Part shown: piece by piece, positions 6,798 through 15,940 of the stretch
Position numbering within the stretch: the stretch's first letter is position 1
How the letters are laid out: each line of letters opens with the position of its first letter
Origin: an uncultured Collinsella sp.
GTDB lineage: Bacteria; Actinomycetota; Coriobacteriia; Coriobacteriales; Coriobacteriaceae
NCBI GenBank assembly: GCA_934654835.1
Contig: CAKUGY010000007.1
Coordinates: forward strand, 37,252-101,251
Length of the DNA stretch: 64,000 nucleotides
Direction of reading: 5' to 3'
Program-made: the position numbers and the translations under genes
The notes under the pieces: model-generated
Told to the model about the DNA's origin: nothing
Seen by the model: the letters and a program-made list of their open reading frames with translations, nothing else
Databases searched by the model: none

Positions 6798-9362
6798 ATG
6801 CCGAGCAAAATCGAAAAGAAGCAAGCCGCCGCAAAGCTGCGCAAGCCGCCGCGCGACTTCTCGTACACGCAGAATCGAGAGCTCAGCTGGCTACGCTTTG
6901 ACAACCGCGTGCTCGATGAGGCTTTCGATGAGTCCGTGCCGCTGTTCGAGCGCCTTAAGTTCGTCTCGATCTTCGAGTCCAACCTCGACGAGTTCCTTAT
7001 GGTCCGCGTAGGCGGCCTATCCGACCTGGCGGAGCTCAAAAAGCAACCCGTGGACAACAAAAGTAATATGACCGCCTCCGAGCAGGTCGAAGCCGTTGTG
7101 GCGGAGCTGCCCGGGCTCCTCGACCGCTGGGAGTCCATTTTCAAGAGCATCGAGGGCAAGCTCGACGCCCTGGGTGTCCACCGCGCGCGCGTCGATTCGC
7201 TTACGCCCGAGGAGCGCACCTTTGTCACCCGCTACTTCCAGGCCTACGTGTCGCCGGTCATCTCGCCGTTGGTCATCGACCCGCGCCACCCCTTCCCCAA
7301 CCTGCGCAACGGTGCACTCTACCTGGCTTGCGGCCTGGACGGTGTCACCGACGAGGAGAGCCTGCTGGGCCTCATCGAGATTCCCGCCTCGATGAACCGC
7401 GTGGTCGAGATCCCCTCGCCCACCGGCACCTACTCCTACATCTTGCTCGAAGACGTCATCCTCGCCTGCCTGGACAGTTGCTTTGGCTCCTATAAGCCGC
7501 TCGACCGCGCGCTCATCCGCGTCACCCGCAACGCCGACATCGATCCGGACGGCGAGGGCGTCGAGGAGGAAGAGGACTACCGCCAGCACATGAAGCGCAT
7601 CCTCAAGAAGCGCCTGCGTCTGCAGCCGGTAGTACTCGCCGTCTCGGGTTCGCTCGAGAAGCAAACGCTCAAGACCATCCGCAAGGCACTCGAGCTTTCG
7701 CGCCGCTCGGTCTTTACCTGCGATATTCCACTCAACCTGGGCTATGTCTTTGGCATTGAGGGCAAGATTCCCGAGCACCTGCGCAACGAGCTGCTCTTTA
7801 CGCCGTTTAAGCCGCAGCCCAACCCCACCATCGACATGAACCGCTCCATCCGCGAACAGGTGCTGCAGCACGACAAGCTTCTCTTTTATCCCTATGAGGC
7901 CATGAACCCGTTCTTGGACCTGGTTCACGAGGCAGCCTACGACCCCGAGTGTATCTCGCTGCGCATCACGCTCTACCGCGTGGCCAAGCAGAGCCGCCTG
8001 TGCGAGTCTCTCATCGATGCCGCCGAGAACGGCAAGGAGGTCACGGTGCTCATGGAGCTCCGCGCCCGCTTTGACGAGCAGAACAACATCGAGTGGGCCG
8101 AGCGTCTGGAAGAGGCCGGCTGTACCGTCATCTACGGCTCCGAGGGCTTTAAGTGCCACTCCAAGATCTGCCAGCTCACCTATCGCGAGGGCATGGCGCT
8201 TACACGCCTGACGCTGTTGGGCACCGGCAACTTTAACGAGAAGACAGCCAAGCTCTACAGCGACTTTATGCTCATGACCGCCCATCCCGGCATCGGCGAG
8301 GACGCCAACCTGTTCTTCCGCAACCTGTCGCTGGGCAACCTGCGCGGCGATTACCGCTTCCTGGGCGTGGCGCCCGTGGGCCTCAAGCCGCTCATCATGC
8401 GCGGTCTGGACCGCGAGATCCAGCGCGCCCTTGCCGGCGAGCCCGCCCGCGTGTTCTTTAAGCTCAACTCGCTCACCGACCGCGAGGTCATCGACAAGAT
8501 TGCCGAGGCGTCGTGCGCTGGCGTACGCGTAGATATGATCATCCGCGGCATCTCGTGCCTCAAGCCGGGTGTTCCGGGCAAGACCGAGAACGTACACGTC
8601 CGCTCTATCGTCGGACGCTTTTTGGAGCACGCCCGCGTTTACGCCTTTGGCGTGGACTCGGACATGATTTACCTGAGCTCGGCCGACATGATGACACGCA
8701 ACACCGAGCACCGTGTGGAGATCGCCTTCCCCGTGCTCGACCCCACCTGCCGCGCCCTGGTACACGAGTACATGGGCATGCAGCTGCGCGACAACGTGAA
8801 GGCCCGCAGCCTGACAAGCGACGGCACCTGGGTTCCCGTGGAGCGCAAGGAAGGCGAGAAGCCCTTCAACTCGCAAGAGGCCCTGCTGGAGCGCGCCTAT
8901 CGCAACGCCGAGACCGCCGCGCAGCAGCGTGCGCAGGAGAAGGAACGTGTAGCCGAGGAGGCTATTCAGACCGAGCTTGAGCGCGAAGCAGCTGTCGAGC
9001 CTGTCGCCGAGCCGGAAGCTCTCGCCGCTCCTCCGGCGCAAGAGGCCGAGCTTGTCGAGGAGCCGGAGCCTGTCGTCGAGGCCACGCCCGAACCCGTCAT
9101 TGAGGCGAAGCCCGCCCCCGAGCCTGAGCCGCAGCCGGCAGCGCCCAAGGTCCAGAAGGTCCAGGCGACCGTCATTGAGCCCGAGCCCGCACCTCAGCCC
9201 GAGCCGAAGGCGGCTAAGCCCGCGCCCGAGACGAGTGCCCGTCGTGAGAAGCCCGCTGGCAAAACCAAGGCCATTGAGCGCCATCGCCCTGGTCGCGTGC
9301 GCATGGGTCTGGGCCTGATCGGACTAGGCCTTAAGACGCTCATTACCGGCAAGACCAAATAG
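6798..9362 (+). CDS. ppk1: Polyphosphate kinase 1 with long acidic/proline-rich C-terminal extension
   Basis: Makes inorganic polyphosphate from ATP by way of a phosphohistidine. The N-terminal NRELSWLRFDNRVLDEA and FVSIFESNLDEFLMVRV segments are diagnostic. The two phospholipase-D-like lobes carry GFKCHSKICQLTYRE (H and K) and RNTEHRVEIAFPV. The catalytic body ends near residue 690, the family's usual full length. A further 165 residues follow: a helical stretch, a Glu/Pro/Ala-rich region, then a basic end with a short amphipathic glycine/leucine helix. ATGs at 6792 and 6798 and an upstream in-frame start at 6753 are all possible; 6798 is chosen arbitrarily among weak ribosome sites. Confidence 0.95.
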   Translation: MPSKIEKKQAAAKLRKPPRDFSYTQNRELSWLRFDNRVLDEAFDESVPLFERLKFVSIFESNLDEFLMVRVGGLSDLAELKKQPVDNKSNMTASEQVEAVVAELPGLLDRWESIFKSIEGKLDALGVHRARVDSLTPEERTFVTRYFQAYVSPVISPLVIDPRHPFPNLRNGALYLACGLDGVTDEESLLGLIEIPASMNRVVEIPSPTGTYSYILLEDVILACLDSCFGSYKPLDRALIRVTRNADIDPDGEGVEEEEDYRQHMKRILKKRLRLQPVVLAVSGSLEKQTLKTIRKALELSRRSVFTCDIPLNLGYVFGIEGKIPEHLRNELLFTPFKPQPNPTIDMNRSIREQVLQHDKLLFYPYEAMNPFLDLVHEAAYDPECISLRITLYRVAKQSRLCESLIDAAENGKEVTVLMELRARFDEQNNIEWAERLEEAGCTVIYGSEGFKCHSKICQLTYREGMALTRLTLLGTGNFNEKTAKLYSDFMLMTAHPGIGEDANLFFRNLSLGNLRGDYRFLGVAPVGLKPLIMRGLDREIQRALAGEPARVFFKLNSLTDREVIDKIAEASCAGVRVDMIIRGISCLKPGVPGKTENVHVRSIVGRFLEHARVYAFGVDSDMIYLSSADMMTRNTEHRVEIAFPVLDPTCRALVHEYMGMQLRDNVKARSLTSDGTWVPVERKEGEKPFNSQEALLERAYRNAETAAQQRAQEKERVAEEAIQTELEREAAVEPVAEPEALAAPPAQEAELVEEPEPVVEATPEPVIEAKPAPEPEPQPAAPKVQKVQATVIEPEPAPQPEPKAAKPAPETSARREKPAGKTKAIERHRPGRVRMGLGLIGLGLKTLITGKTK

Positions 9363-9372
9363 ACGTTTGTAG

Positions 9373-9417
9373 AAGCGCCCCGCATTTGAGGAAAGCCTCG
9401 GATGCGGGGCGCTTTTC
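9373..9417 (+). terminator. ppk1 terminator
   Basis: A perfect 13-bp GC-rich stem (9373-9385 with 9402-9414) is followed by TTT, just behind the ppk1 stop. Confidence 0.85.
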
Positions 9418-9462
9418 CCTGCTACCATGGTGCGGACAACAACGCGAATGACAGGCAGGAAT

Positions 9463-10776
9463 ATGAAGCTCACCATAGAATCGATGACGTACGGCGCCGA
9501 CGGGCTGGCGCACGCCGACAACGGCAAGGCCGTCTTTGTCCAGGGCGCCGTGGCAGGCGACACCGTCGAGGCAGAGATCGTGCAGGACGGCAAGTCGTTT
9601 ATGCGCGCCCGCACCACCGAGATTCTGGAGCCGAGCCCCGATCGCATCCAGCCTCCCTGCCCCTTCGTGGGTATTTGCGGTGGCTGCTCGTGGGGCAATC
9701 TCTCGCGCACCGCGCAGCTTGCCGCCAAGGAGCAAAACCTGCGCTCCACGCTCGAGCGCATCGGCAAGTTCAGCCCCGATCAGGTCGATGGGCTGGTGCA
9801 GCCTATCCGTCGTACCAAGGACGACTGGGGCTACCGCAATAAAATCGAGCTCGAGCCGACCGTTGTCAACGGCCGCGTGCGTCTTGGCATGCACGGCGTC
9901 GACCCCAGCAAGATCGTGACCGTTGATTCGTGCCCGTTGTTCGACAAACGCTTCCCCAAGGCACTCAAATCGGTCGTCGGCGCACTCAATTATCTGAGCG
10001 GCAGCCATGACCTTGGCCTTGAGCGCGTGGGTATTCGCGCCTCGCGTCGCACCAAGGCGCTCGAGGTGGCGCTATGGACGCCCACGGGCTCTTTCCCGCG
10101 CTCGCAGGTCTCCCGCGTGCTGGCAGACGCCGCTCATCCCACGAGCATCGTGCGCGTGATGAGCAAGGGCGAGAAGAAAGCCCGCCGCGTTTCTAAGGTC
10201 GAGATGCTCGCCGGCGAGGGCTCCTGGACCGAGAATATCGCCGACGGCCAGATGCGCTTGTCTGCCCCGTCATTCTTCCAGGTCAACACCAAGGGCGCCG
10301 AGATTTTAATCGAGCTCGTCATGGAAGCGCTCGACCCGCAGGAAGACGAACTGGCCGTGGACCTGTACTGCGGCGCCGGCACCTTTACCCTGCCGCTCGC
10401 CCGCCGCTGCGATTTTGTCGCCGCCGTCGAGGCCTATGGCCCGGCAGTGCGCGACCTGCGCCGCAACTTGGAGATCAACAAGCTCGATAACGTCGACGTC
10501 ATCGGCGGCGACGCCGTGCGCGAGTTCCCCGATCAGGATGCCGATGTCCTGGTGGTCGACCCGCCGCGCGCAGGCCTGGCGCCCGAGGCCATCGACCTTA
10601 TCGCCAGCACAAGTGCCCGCGACGTGGCTTACGTGAGCTGCGATCCGGCCACCCTGGCGCGTGACCTCAAGCGCTTCGTCGAGGAAGGCACCTTCTCCCC
10701 CGTCAAGATCACGCCGGTCGACCTGTTCCCGCAGACCTTCCACTGCGAGACCGTCGTCCACCTCAAGCGCAACTAG
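9463..10776 (+). CDS. rlmD: RNA (uracil-5-)-methyltransferase, RlmD/RumA (TrmA) family
   Basis: S-adenosylmethionine-dependent 5-methyluridine methyltransferase, probably acting on 23S rRNA. Visible in order: an N-terminal TRAM-like beta domain, an iron-sulfur cysteine cluster (CPFVGICGGCSWG, with a further C in DSCPLF), the SAM motif VDLYCGAGTFTLPLA, VVDPPRAGL, and the catalytic-cysteine motif SCDPATLARDL. Length is 437 residues. The ATG at 9463 is used because AGGAAT precedes it; the in-frame start at 9427 lies within the terminator region of ppk1. Which rRNA or tRNA position is modified cannot be told from sequence. Confidence 0.9.
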   Translation: MKLTIESMTYGADGLAHADNGKAVFVQGAVAGDTVEAEIVQDGKSFMRARTTEILEPSPDRIQPPCPFVGICGGCSWGNLSRTAQLAAKEQNLRSTLERIGKFSPDQVDGLVQPIRRTKDDWGYRNKIELEPTVVNGRVRLGMHGVDPSKIVTVDSCPLFDKRFPKALKSVVGALNYLSGSHDLGLERVGIRASRRTKALEVALWTPTGSFPRSQVSRVLADAAHPTSIVRVMSKGEKKARRVSKVEMLAGEGSWTENIADGQMRLSAPSFFQVNTKGAEILIELVMEALDPQEDELAVDLYCGAGTFTLPLARRCDFVAAVEAYGPAVRDLRRNLEINKLDNVDVIGGDAVREFPDQDADVLVVDPPRAGLAPEAIDLIASTSARDVAYVSCDPATLARDLKRFVEEGTFSPVKITPVDLFPQTFHCETVVHLKRN

Positions 10777-10882
10777 CCACTTAACCATTGCCCGGAAAAA
10801 TCATTCGGCGATTGAGCGTGGCAAGTGTAGGCCTTCGGGGTATAAGACGGCTAATTGTATGCCGCCTATGAAAGGAATTCTC

Positions 10883-11425
10883 ATGCCCAGCGTTGTCGTT
10901 CTCGCCGCCGATGGCTTTGAAACTATTGAATGCTTGACCATGGTCGATGTCATGCGTCGCGGCGGCGTGCGCGCCACGCTCGTCTCTATCATGCCCACGC
11001 GCGAGGTCGTGAGCTCGCTGCAGATCCCCGTGACCTGCGATGCGCTCTTTGACGAGATCAACTTTGACGAGTACGACTGCGTCGTGCTGCCCGGCGGTCT
11101 GCCCGGCGCCACCAACCTGCGCGCCGACCAACGCGTCTGCGACGTGGTCTGCGAGTTCGCCGCGACCAAGCACGTTGCCGCCATCTGCGCCGCCCCGTTT
11201 ATCTTGGGCGAGCTCAACCTGCTCGAGGGGCGCCATGCCACGTGCTTCCCCGGCTTTGAGAAGAGCTTCCCCGAGGGCACCTATACCGGCGAGAAGGTCA
11301 CGCAGGACGGTAACATCATCACCGCCAGTGGCATGGCCCAGTCGCTCCCCTTTGCGCTTGAGCTGCTTCGCACGCTCGCCGGCGACAAGGCTGTCGAGAA
11401 GGTCGCCGAGGGCATCCAGCTATGA
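10883..11425 (+). CDS. DJ-1/PfpI family protein
   Basis: Small cytosolic protein of 180 residues with the flavodoxin-like DJ-1 fold. The reactive cysteine sits in the nucleophile elbow AAICAAPFILGE, and GLPGATNLR follows the first half as in the ThiJ/YajL group. Members act as stress or glyoxal-handling proteins, but the exact reaction is uncertain. The ATG at 10883 follows AAGGA. Its stop overlaps the start of maf by 4 bp (ATGA), so the two are translationally coupled. Confidence 0.88.
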   Translation: MPSVVVLAADGFETIECLTMVDVMRRGGVRATLVSIMPTREVVSSLQIPVTCDALFDEINFDEYDCVVLPGGLPGATNLRADQRVCDVVCEFAATKHVAAICAAPFILGELNLLEGRHATCFPGFEKSFPEGTYTGEKVTQDGNIITASGMAQSLPFALELLRTLAGDKAVEKVAEGIQL

Positions 11426-12003
11426 TTTTGGCTTCGCAATCGCCGCGCCGCATCGAGCTTATGCGCGAGGCGGGCTATGACATCCGCATCATCCCTGCCG
11501 ATATCGATGAAACGCCGTTTGACGGCGAGGCGCCGCTTACGCTTGTCGAGCGCCTGGCACGCGCTAAGGCCGCTGCCGTTGCTGCCGAGCACGCCGAGCC
11601 CAACGAGCTGACCGTCGCCGCCGACACGATCGTCACCTTCGACGGCAAGATCTTGGGTAAGCCGGCAAACGAGGACGAAGCACGCACTATGCTCTGTGAG
11701 CTTTCGGGCCGCACGCACCAGGTCGCGACCGGCGTATGCATCGTTAAGGCAGGCGACACAGCCGCCCCGCATGCCGCCGAGAGCCTATCCTTTGTCGATG
11801 TGACCGACGTGACGTTCTATGAGCTCACTGACGAGCAGATTGAGCGCTACGTCGCCTCGGGCGAACCCATGGATAAGGCCGGCGCCTACGGTATTCAGGG
11901 TGTCGGCGGACGCATGCTCGTGCACGATATTTCGGGCGACTTCTACAACGTGGTGGGTCTACCCATCGCACGCGTCGCACGCGCGATTCAAAAACTCTCG
12001 TAA
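11422..12003 (+). CDS. maf: Maf-like nucleoside triphosphate pyrophosphatase
   Basis: House-cleaning enzyme that hydrolyses non-canonical or modified NTPs to monophosphates. It has 193 residues. The N-terminal LASQSPRRIELM is the Maf signature, followed by AADTIV and the KPANEDEA and SGRTHQVATGV motifs. It overlaps the DJ-1 stop by 4 bp, which links a nucleotide-pool cleaner with a protein-stress enzyme in one transcript. A hairpin terminator follows. Confidence 0.93.
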   Translation: MILASQSPRRIELMREAGYDIRIIPADIDETPFDGEAPLTLVERLARAKAAAVAAEHAEPNELTVAADTIVTFDGKILGKPANEDEARTMLCELSGRTHQVATGVCIVKAGDTAAPHAAESLSFVDVTDVTFYELTDEQIERYVASGEPMDKAGAYGIQGVGGRMLVHDISGDFYNVVGLPIARVARAIQKLS

Positions 12004-12011
12004 TTGCATCT

Positions 12012-12043
12012 GGCGCTGGGTATCCCCCAGCGCCTACAATTTT
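12012..12043 (+). terminator. Terminator of the DJ-1/maf unit
   Basis: A 9-bp stem GGCGCTGGG/CCCAGCGCC (12012-12020 with 12026-12034) is followed by an AT-rich stretch with TTTT. Confidence 0.65.
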
Positions 12044-12103
12044 GGAGTACCGTACGGATCCCGACCGGGCATAAGGCGCGGCGGAAAACCGATAGGAGAA
12101 AAC

Positions 12104-13105
12104 ATGGACACACTGCTTGAAGCCATTGACGTTTGCGATGTCGATGGCTTTTGCTTTGGCAACTATACGGACGAGAAGGCCGGCACCGGTTGCACCGTAA
12201 TCGTGGCAGCCGAAGGCGCCACCGGCGGCGTTGACGTTCGCGGCGGTGCACCGGCATCGCGCGAAACCGACCTGCTGCGCCCCGAGAACACCGTCGACAA
12301 GGTTCATGCCGTCTGCCTCTCGGGCGGATCGGCCTTTGGCCTCGAGGCCGCAAGCGGTGTTGCCCGCGAGCTCGAGAGCCGCGGCATCGGCCTGCCCGTC
12401 GGCCCCACGCAAGTGCCCATTGTGTGCTCCAGCTGCATCTTTGACCTCGCCTATGGCGACCCCACGGTGCGCCCCGACATCGATGCTGGCATCGCCGCCG
12501 TGCGCGAGGCGCTCGATAACACCCCCACCACACTCGAGCAGGGCAACGTAGGCGCCGGCACCGGCGCCACGGTGGGCAAGCTCATGGGTCCTGCCACCTG
12601 CATGAAGGCCGGCCTTGGCGCCGCCGCCGTGGCACTCGGTCCCGTCAAGGTGGGTGCCGTGGTCTCGGTCAACGCCTGCGGCAACGTCGTTGACCCCTTC
12701 ACCGGCGAGTGGGTCGCCGGTATGAGAGCCGCAGCCGATAGCGACCAGATCGTCGACATGGAGCTCGCAGCATTTGCCGCCGCCGGCTCCATGCAAATGC
12801 CGCTCGATCGCACCAACACCACCATCAGCTGCATCGTCACCAACGTGGAGCTCACCAAGGCCCAGGCCACCAAGGTCTCCCAGATGGCCGCAGACGCCTA
12901 CGCGCACGCCATTCGCCCCACGCACACCACCAACGACGGCGACACCATCTACACCCTCGCCAGCGGCAAACTGGGCACCCAGGCAAGTGCCGCCGTACCC
13001 CTCGACCTGCTGGGCATGCTCGCCGTAAGGGCCCTACAAACTGCCATCGTAAACGGAGCCAAAACCGCCAAAACCTCCCACGGCATCCCCGGCGCCGCGA
13101 AGTAA
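12104..13105 (+). CDS. P1 family peptidase (DmpA/S58 type)
   Basis: 333-residue self-processing N-terminal-nucleophile peptidase family related to D-aminopeptidase DmpA and to beta-peptidyl aminopeptidases. Visible features are LSGGSAFGLEAASG, PTQVPIVCSS, and the glycine-rich processing region GNVGAGTGATVGK, followed by KAGLGAA. The Ser or Thr after the GNVGAG region would become the nucleophile after self-cleavage. Substrate unknown. The ATG at 12104 follows AGGAGAA. The gene appears monocistronic, with a long inverted repeat behind it. Confidence 0.85.
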   Translation: MDTLLEAIDVCDVDGFCFGNYTDEKAGTGCTVIVAAEGATGGVDVRGGAPASRETDLLRPENTVDKVHAVCLSGGSAFGLEAASGVARELESRGIGLPVGPTQVPIVCSSCIFDLAYGDPTVRPDIDAGIAAVREALDNTPTTLEQGNVGAGTGATVGKLMGPATCMKAGLGAAAVALGPVKVGAVVSVNACGNVVDPFTGEWVAGMRAAADSDQIVDMELAAFAAAGSMQMPLDRTNTTISCIVTNVELTKAQATKVSQMAADAYAHAIRPTHTTNDGDTIYTLASGKLGTQASAAVPLDLLGMLAVRALQTAIVNGAKTAKTSHGIPGAAK

Positions 13106-13117
13106 ACTGGCTCGTCC

Positions 13118-13246
13118 GTCGGTCGGAGGCGGGCGGGCATTACGTTTGCTGCTCTACAGTCCTATGCAAGACGAAGGCCACATTAAGTGGCCTTCTTTGC
13201 ATGCGGAACTCGCGACAAACGTAATCCCCGCCCGCCTCCGACCGAC
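13118..13246. repeat. Nested long inverted repeat 1
   Basis: The outer arms are 31 nt (13118-13148 with 13216-13246, one mismatch). Between them a 9-bp stem (13173-13181 with 13187-13195) encloses ATTAA, with core CACATTAAGTG. It fills most of the DNA behind the P1 peptidase and may serve as a terminator, but it is much longer than one. Confidence 0.85.
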
Positions 13247-13339
13247 TACCAACCGGCTTCTTTTCAGCCCAGGCCCCTGTGTACCGCGCGTCGAAGATCT
13301 TCAAATTCAAACAGTCTGACAATCGATTCTTATAGCAAA

Positions 13340-13449
13340 GGCCCCTTGGCCTTTAGTTTGATACAAGTTCCGCACGAGCCGGAAAGCACTTAATGTGCTT
13401 TCCGTGCGAGCAGGACTGTTCGCAGTAGCAAACTAAAGGCCAAGGGGCC
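13340..13449. repeat. Nested long inverted repeat 2
   Basis: Perfect 21-nt outer arms (13340-13360 with 13429-13449) enclose an inner 9-bp stem (13381-13389 with 13395-13403). The inner core CACTTAATGTG is the reverse complement of the core in repeat 1. Together repeats 1 and 2 fill the 376-bp gap 13106-13481, which holds no gene. Confidence 0.85.
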
Positions 13450-13481
13450 CAGTCAACCTATCAGCAGCGATTACTCAACAG

Positions 13482-14513
13482 CTAGTTGAATTTGAAGATC
13501 TTTGAGGCAAGACGGTATAGGCCGAGTGTGGTTTTGTCTCCGGCCCGTCCGTGCAGATTGGTAAAGAAGCCCACCACACCATAACGTGCGCGACGATACA
13601 TGCGCTCGTCGTAAGCCTTCAGATCATTCCACAGCGTCTTCAGGCGCTCATCGGCGCATTCTTCCTCGGAAAGCTTGGTGAGCACCGAGCAGATCGCCAT
13701 CATCATGGTGAAGTAGCCCATCATGTACGAGCGCAGGCGCGAAGCCTCAACGTCCTGGTACAAATGGTAGGACTCCATCATGATGCGCGTAACGCGGAAC
13801 TGCTGGTCCAGACGCTTGACCATGGTAGCCTCGTTGACGCTCTGGCCCTCGCGACCAATGAAGTAGCGGTAGAGGTCGATATCGGCGTAGTACATGGTCT
13901 TGCAGCGCGGCAGCGGCACGTATGCGTAGATGTTGTCCACGTAGAAGGTGTGCGGCGGCATGGGCAGGTTAGACTCGCGCAGCACATCCGTGCGATAGCA
14001 CAGGCTGTGCATGAGCAAATTCTGGTCCAGACGGAAATGACCGATCTGATCCCAGGTGAAGATCTTTTTGCGCGGCAGGGCAAACTTGTAGCCAATAGCG
14101 GTATGCGTGCCCTCGTAGACCTTCTCGTACACATAATTCGAGATAAACAGGTCGACGCGCTGGTCGCGCTCCTCAAAGCCACGCAGAATCGACAGCATGG
14201 TCGAAAGCGCCGCGCCATCGAGCCAATCGTCCGAGTCAACGACCTTGTAGTACGTGCCCTGTGCCTCTCGCAGGCCCGAAAGGACGGCGATACCGTGGCC
14301 GCCGTTCTCCTGGTGCACCGCGCGGATGATACCGGGGTAACGCGCCTCCCACTCATCGGCCTTGGCGGCCGTCTCGTCCTTGGAGCCGTCGTCAACGACA
14401 ATAATCTCGACATCGGTGGCGTAATTGCTCCCCTCCAGAATGGAGGTGATGCAATGGTCCATGTCCTTGGCGGCGTTATACGAGGGAATACCGAATGTTA
14501 TGACTTTATGCAT
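13482..14513 (-). CDS. Family 2 glycosyltransferase
   Basis: GT-A fold inverting glycosyltransferase of about 343 residues. The nucleotide-sugar-binding start ITFGIPSYNAAKDM, the IIVVDDGSKDET motif and the metal-binding DSDDW are visible. It overlaps the end of glf by 8 bp, so it is probably cotranscribed and may transfer galactofuranose or start a galactofuranose-containing surface glycan; this is inferred from the neighbour. An alternative ATG lies at 14531. No membrane segment is evident, so it would act at the cytoplasmic face. Confidence 0.88.
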   Translation of the reverse strand: MHKVITFGIPSYNAAKDMDHCITSILEGSNYATDVEIIVVDDGSKDETAAKADEWEARYPGIIRAVHQENGGHGIAVLSGLREAQGTYYKVVDSDDWLDGAALSTMLSILRGFEERDQRVDLFISNYVYEKVYEGTHTAIGYKFALPRKKIFTWDQIGHFRLDQNLLMHSLCYRTDVLRESNLPMPPHTFYVDNIYAYVPLPRCKTMYYADIDLYRYFIGREGQSVNEATMVKRLDQQFRVTRIMMESYHLYQDVEASRLRSYMMGYFTMMMAICSVLTKLSEEECADERLKTLWNDLKAYDERMYRRARYGVVGFFTNLHGRAGDKTTLGLYRLASKIFKFN

Positions 14514-15708
14514 GGCAGGCGATAATCTCATCCGAAAGATCGAGGGCAGAATTGGTCACGGCGTCCATATCGTAGTAACGATACTCGGCCAAACGACCCA
14601 CCGGGTGGAAATTCGTCAGGTTCTGAACGCGCTCAAGATAGCGCTCATAGAGCTCACGGTTCTCGGGCTCGAGAATGGCGTAGTACGGCGTCTCGCCCGA
14701 GCCGGGCGTATAGGCCTTGGAGTATTCCTTCATGATGGTGGTCTTGCCGGGCAGGACCTGACCGGTCATGTTCTTGAACTCGGTAATGCGCGTGTAGTCC
14801 TCGCTCGTGGTGTAGTTGACGGTGCCCACGGGCTGGAACTGGTCCATTTCGAGCGTCTCGAACTTCATATCGAGCGTGCGGTACGGCAGGGCACCTAGGT
14901 CGAGGTTGAACAGCTCATCGAGCGGACCGGTGTAGACGATCTCGCCGCCATAGACCTTGCCGTCAACTTTAACGGTGGTCTCGTCAATCTCGAACAGATC
15001 GCGAGCGTCCACGTCGCAGAATACATCGATCAGGTCGTGATCGAGCATATGCTCGAACAGCGCAGTGTAGCCGTCCTGCGGCATACCCTGGAAGGGGGCC
15101 TGCGGGAAGTAGCGATCGTCATCGCCCACAAAGACGGGAACGCGACCAGTGATCGAGGGATCGATCTGGTCGGGAGTCTGACCCCACTGCTTCATGGTGT
15201 AGTGCAAAAAGACGTTCTCGTAGACGTAGTCAGCGACCTCGGCCAGGTCGGGGTCGTTCTTCTTGCGCAGCTCCATGATGGGCACCTTGACATCCTTGCC
15301 AAAGGTCTCCACGAGCTTCTGATACAGCTCCTCGCCGCGCTCATCGCCAAAAGCAAGCTTGAGGCTCGCGTGGTTGAAGGGCACGGGCATAAGAGTGCCG
15401 TTGATGTTGGCAAGCACCTTGTGCTGATAGTCCGTCCACTTGGTAAAGCGCGACAGGAAGTTGTGCACGCGCTCGTTAAAGGTGTGGTAGATGTGCGGAC
15501 CGTACTCGTGGATCAGGATTCCAGCCTCGTCAGTGCAGTCATAGGCATTGCCCGCAATGTGGCTACGGCGCTCCAAAACGGCAACACGATAGCCGATAGT
15601 CTCGGCAAGACGGCGGGCACAAACGGCACCAGCGTACCCGGCACCGACAACGATCATGTCGTACGCACCGGCATTAAAGCCTTCAGGCAGGCCAGAGGTA
15701 ATCTGCAT
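14506..15708 (-). CDS. glf: UDP-galactopyranose mutase
   Basis: FAD enzyme that converts UDP-galactopyranose to UDP-galactofuranose, the donor for galactofuranose in surface glycans. It has 400 residues. The N-terminal dinucleotide-binding IVVGAGYAGAVCARRLAE is followed by LERRSHIAGNAYD and HEYGPHIYHTFNE, all characteristic. The ATG at 15708 follows AAGGAG. The downstream overlapping glycosyltransferase is its likely user. Confidence 0.96.
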   Translation of the reverse strand: MQITSGLPEGFNAGAYDMIVVGAGYAGAVCARRLAETIGYRVAVLERRSHIAGNAYDCTDEAGILIHEYGPHIYHTFNERVHNFLSRFTKWTDYQHKVLANINGTLMPVPFNHASLKLAFGDERGEELYQKLVETFGKDVKVPIMELRKKNDPDLAEVADYVYENVFLHYTMKQWGQTPDQIDPSITGRVPVFVGDDDRYFPQAPFQGMPQDGYTALFEHMLDHDLIDVFCDVDARDLFEIDETTVKVDGKVYGGEIVYTGPLDELFNLDLGALPYRTLDMKFETLEMDQFQPVGTVNYTTSEDYTRITEFKNMTGQVLPGKTTIMKEYSKAYTPGSGETPYYAILEPENRELYERYLERVQNLTNFHPVGRLAEYRYYDMDAVTNSALDLSDEIIACHA

Positions 15709-15866
15709 CGATACTCCTTGTCAAAAGCCACACGCTTTTTAACTGGGCTTTTTCTCGAACATACGTCGAGACATATTTATCAGAGCGATTATAGCGCTAA
15801 TGCGTCCTATAATGAGCTTGCCACACAAGGAAAGCTCAAGCACCGCGGCGAACATAATTGAAAGGT

Positions 15867-15887
15867 AAACCCGCTAGCAGCGGGTTT
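15867..15887 (+). promoter_or_regulatory. Hairpin in the pta leader
   Basis: A perfect 9-bp stem AAACCCGCT/AGCGGGTTT with a 3-nt loop is followed by ATT, 53 bp before the pta ATG. It could be a leader hairpin or a weak terminator. A -10-like TATAAT lies further upstream near 15809. Confidence 0.4.
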
Positions 15888-15940
15888 ATTCGTGAACAGC
15901 CAAGGGCCTGGAGCTTAGCGAAACGCTTGTAAGGAGTAAC

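Noticed and set aside
7017..9284. 755-codon minus-strand frame opposite ppk1
   Set aside because: Leu/Gly/Asp/Val-rich shadow of ppk1, without a ribosome site.
13118..13449. Repeats 13118-13449 as a CRISPR array
   Set aside because: They are two nested palindromes of different sequence, with no regular repeat-spacer pattern and no cas genes.
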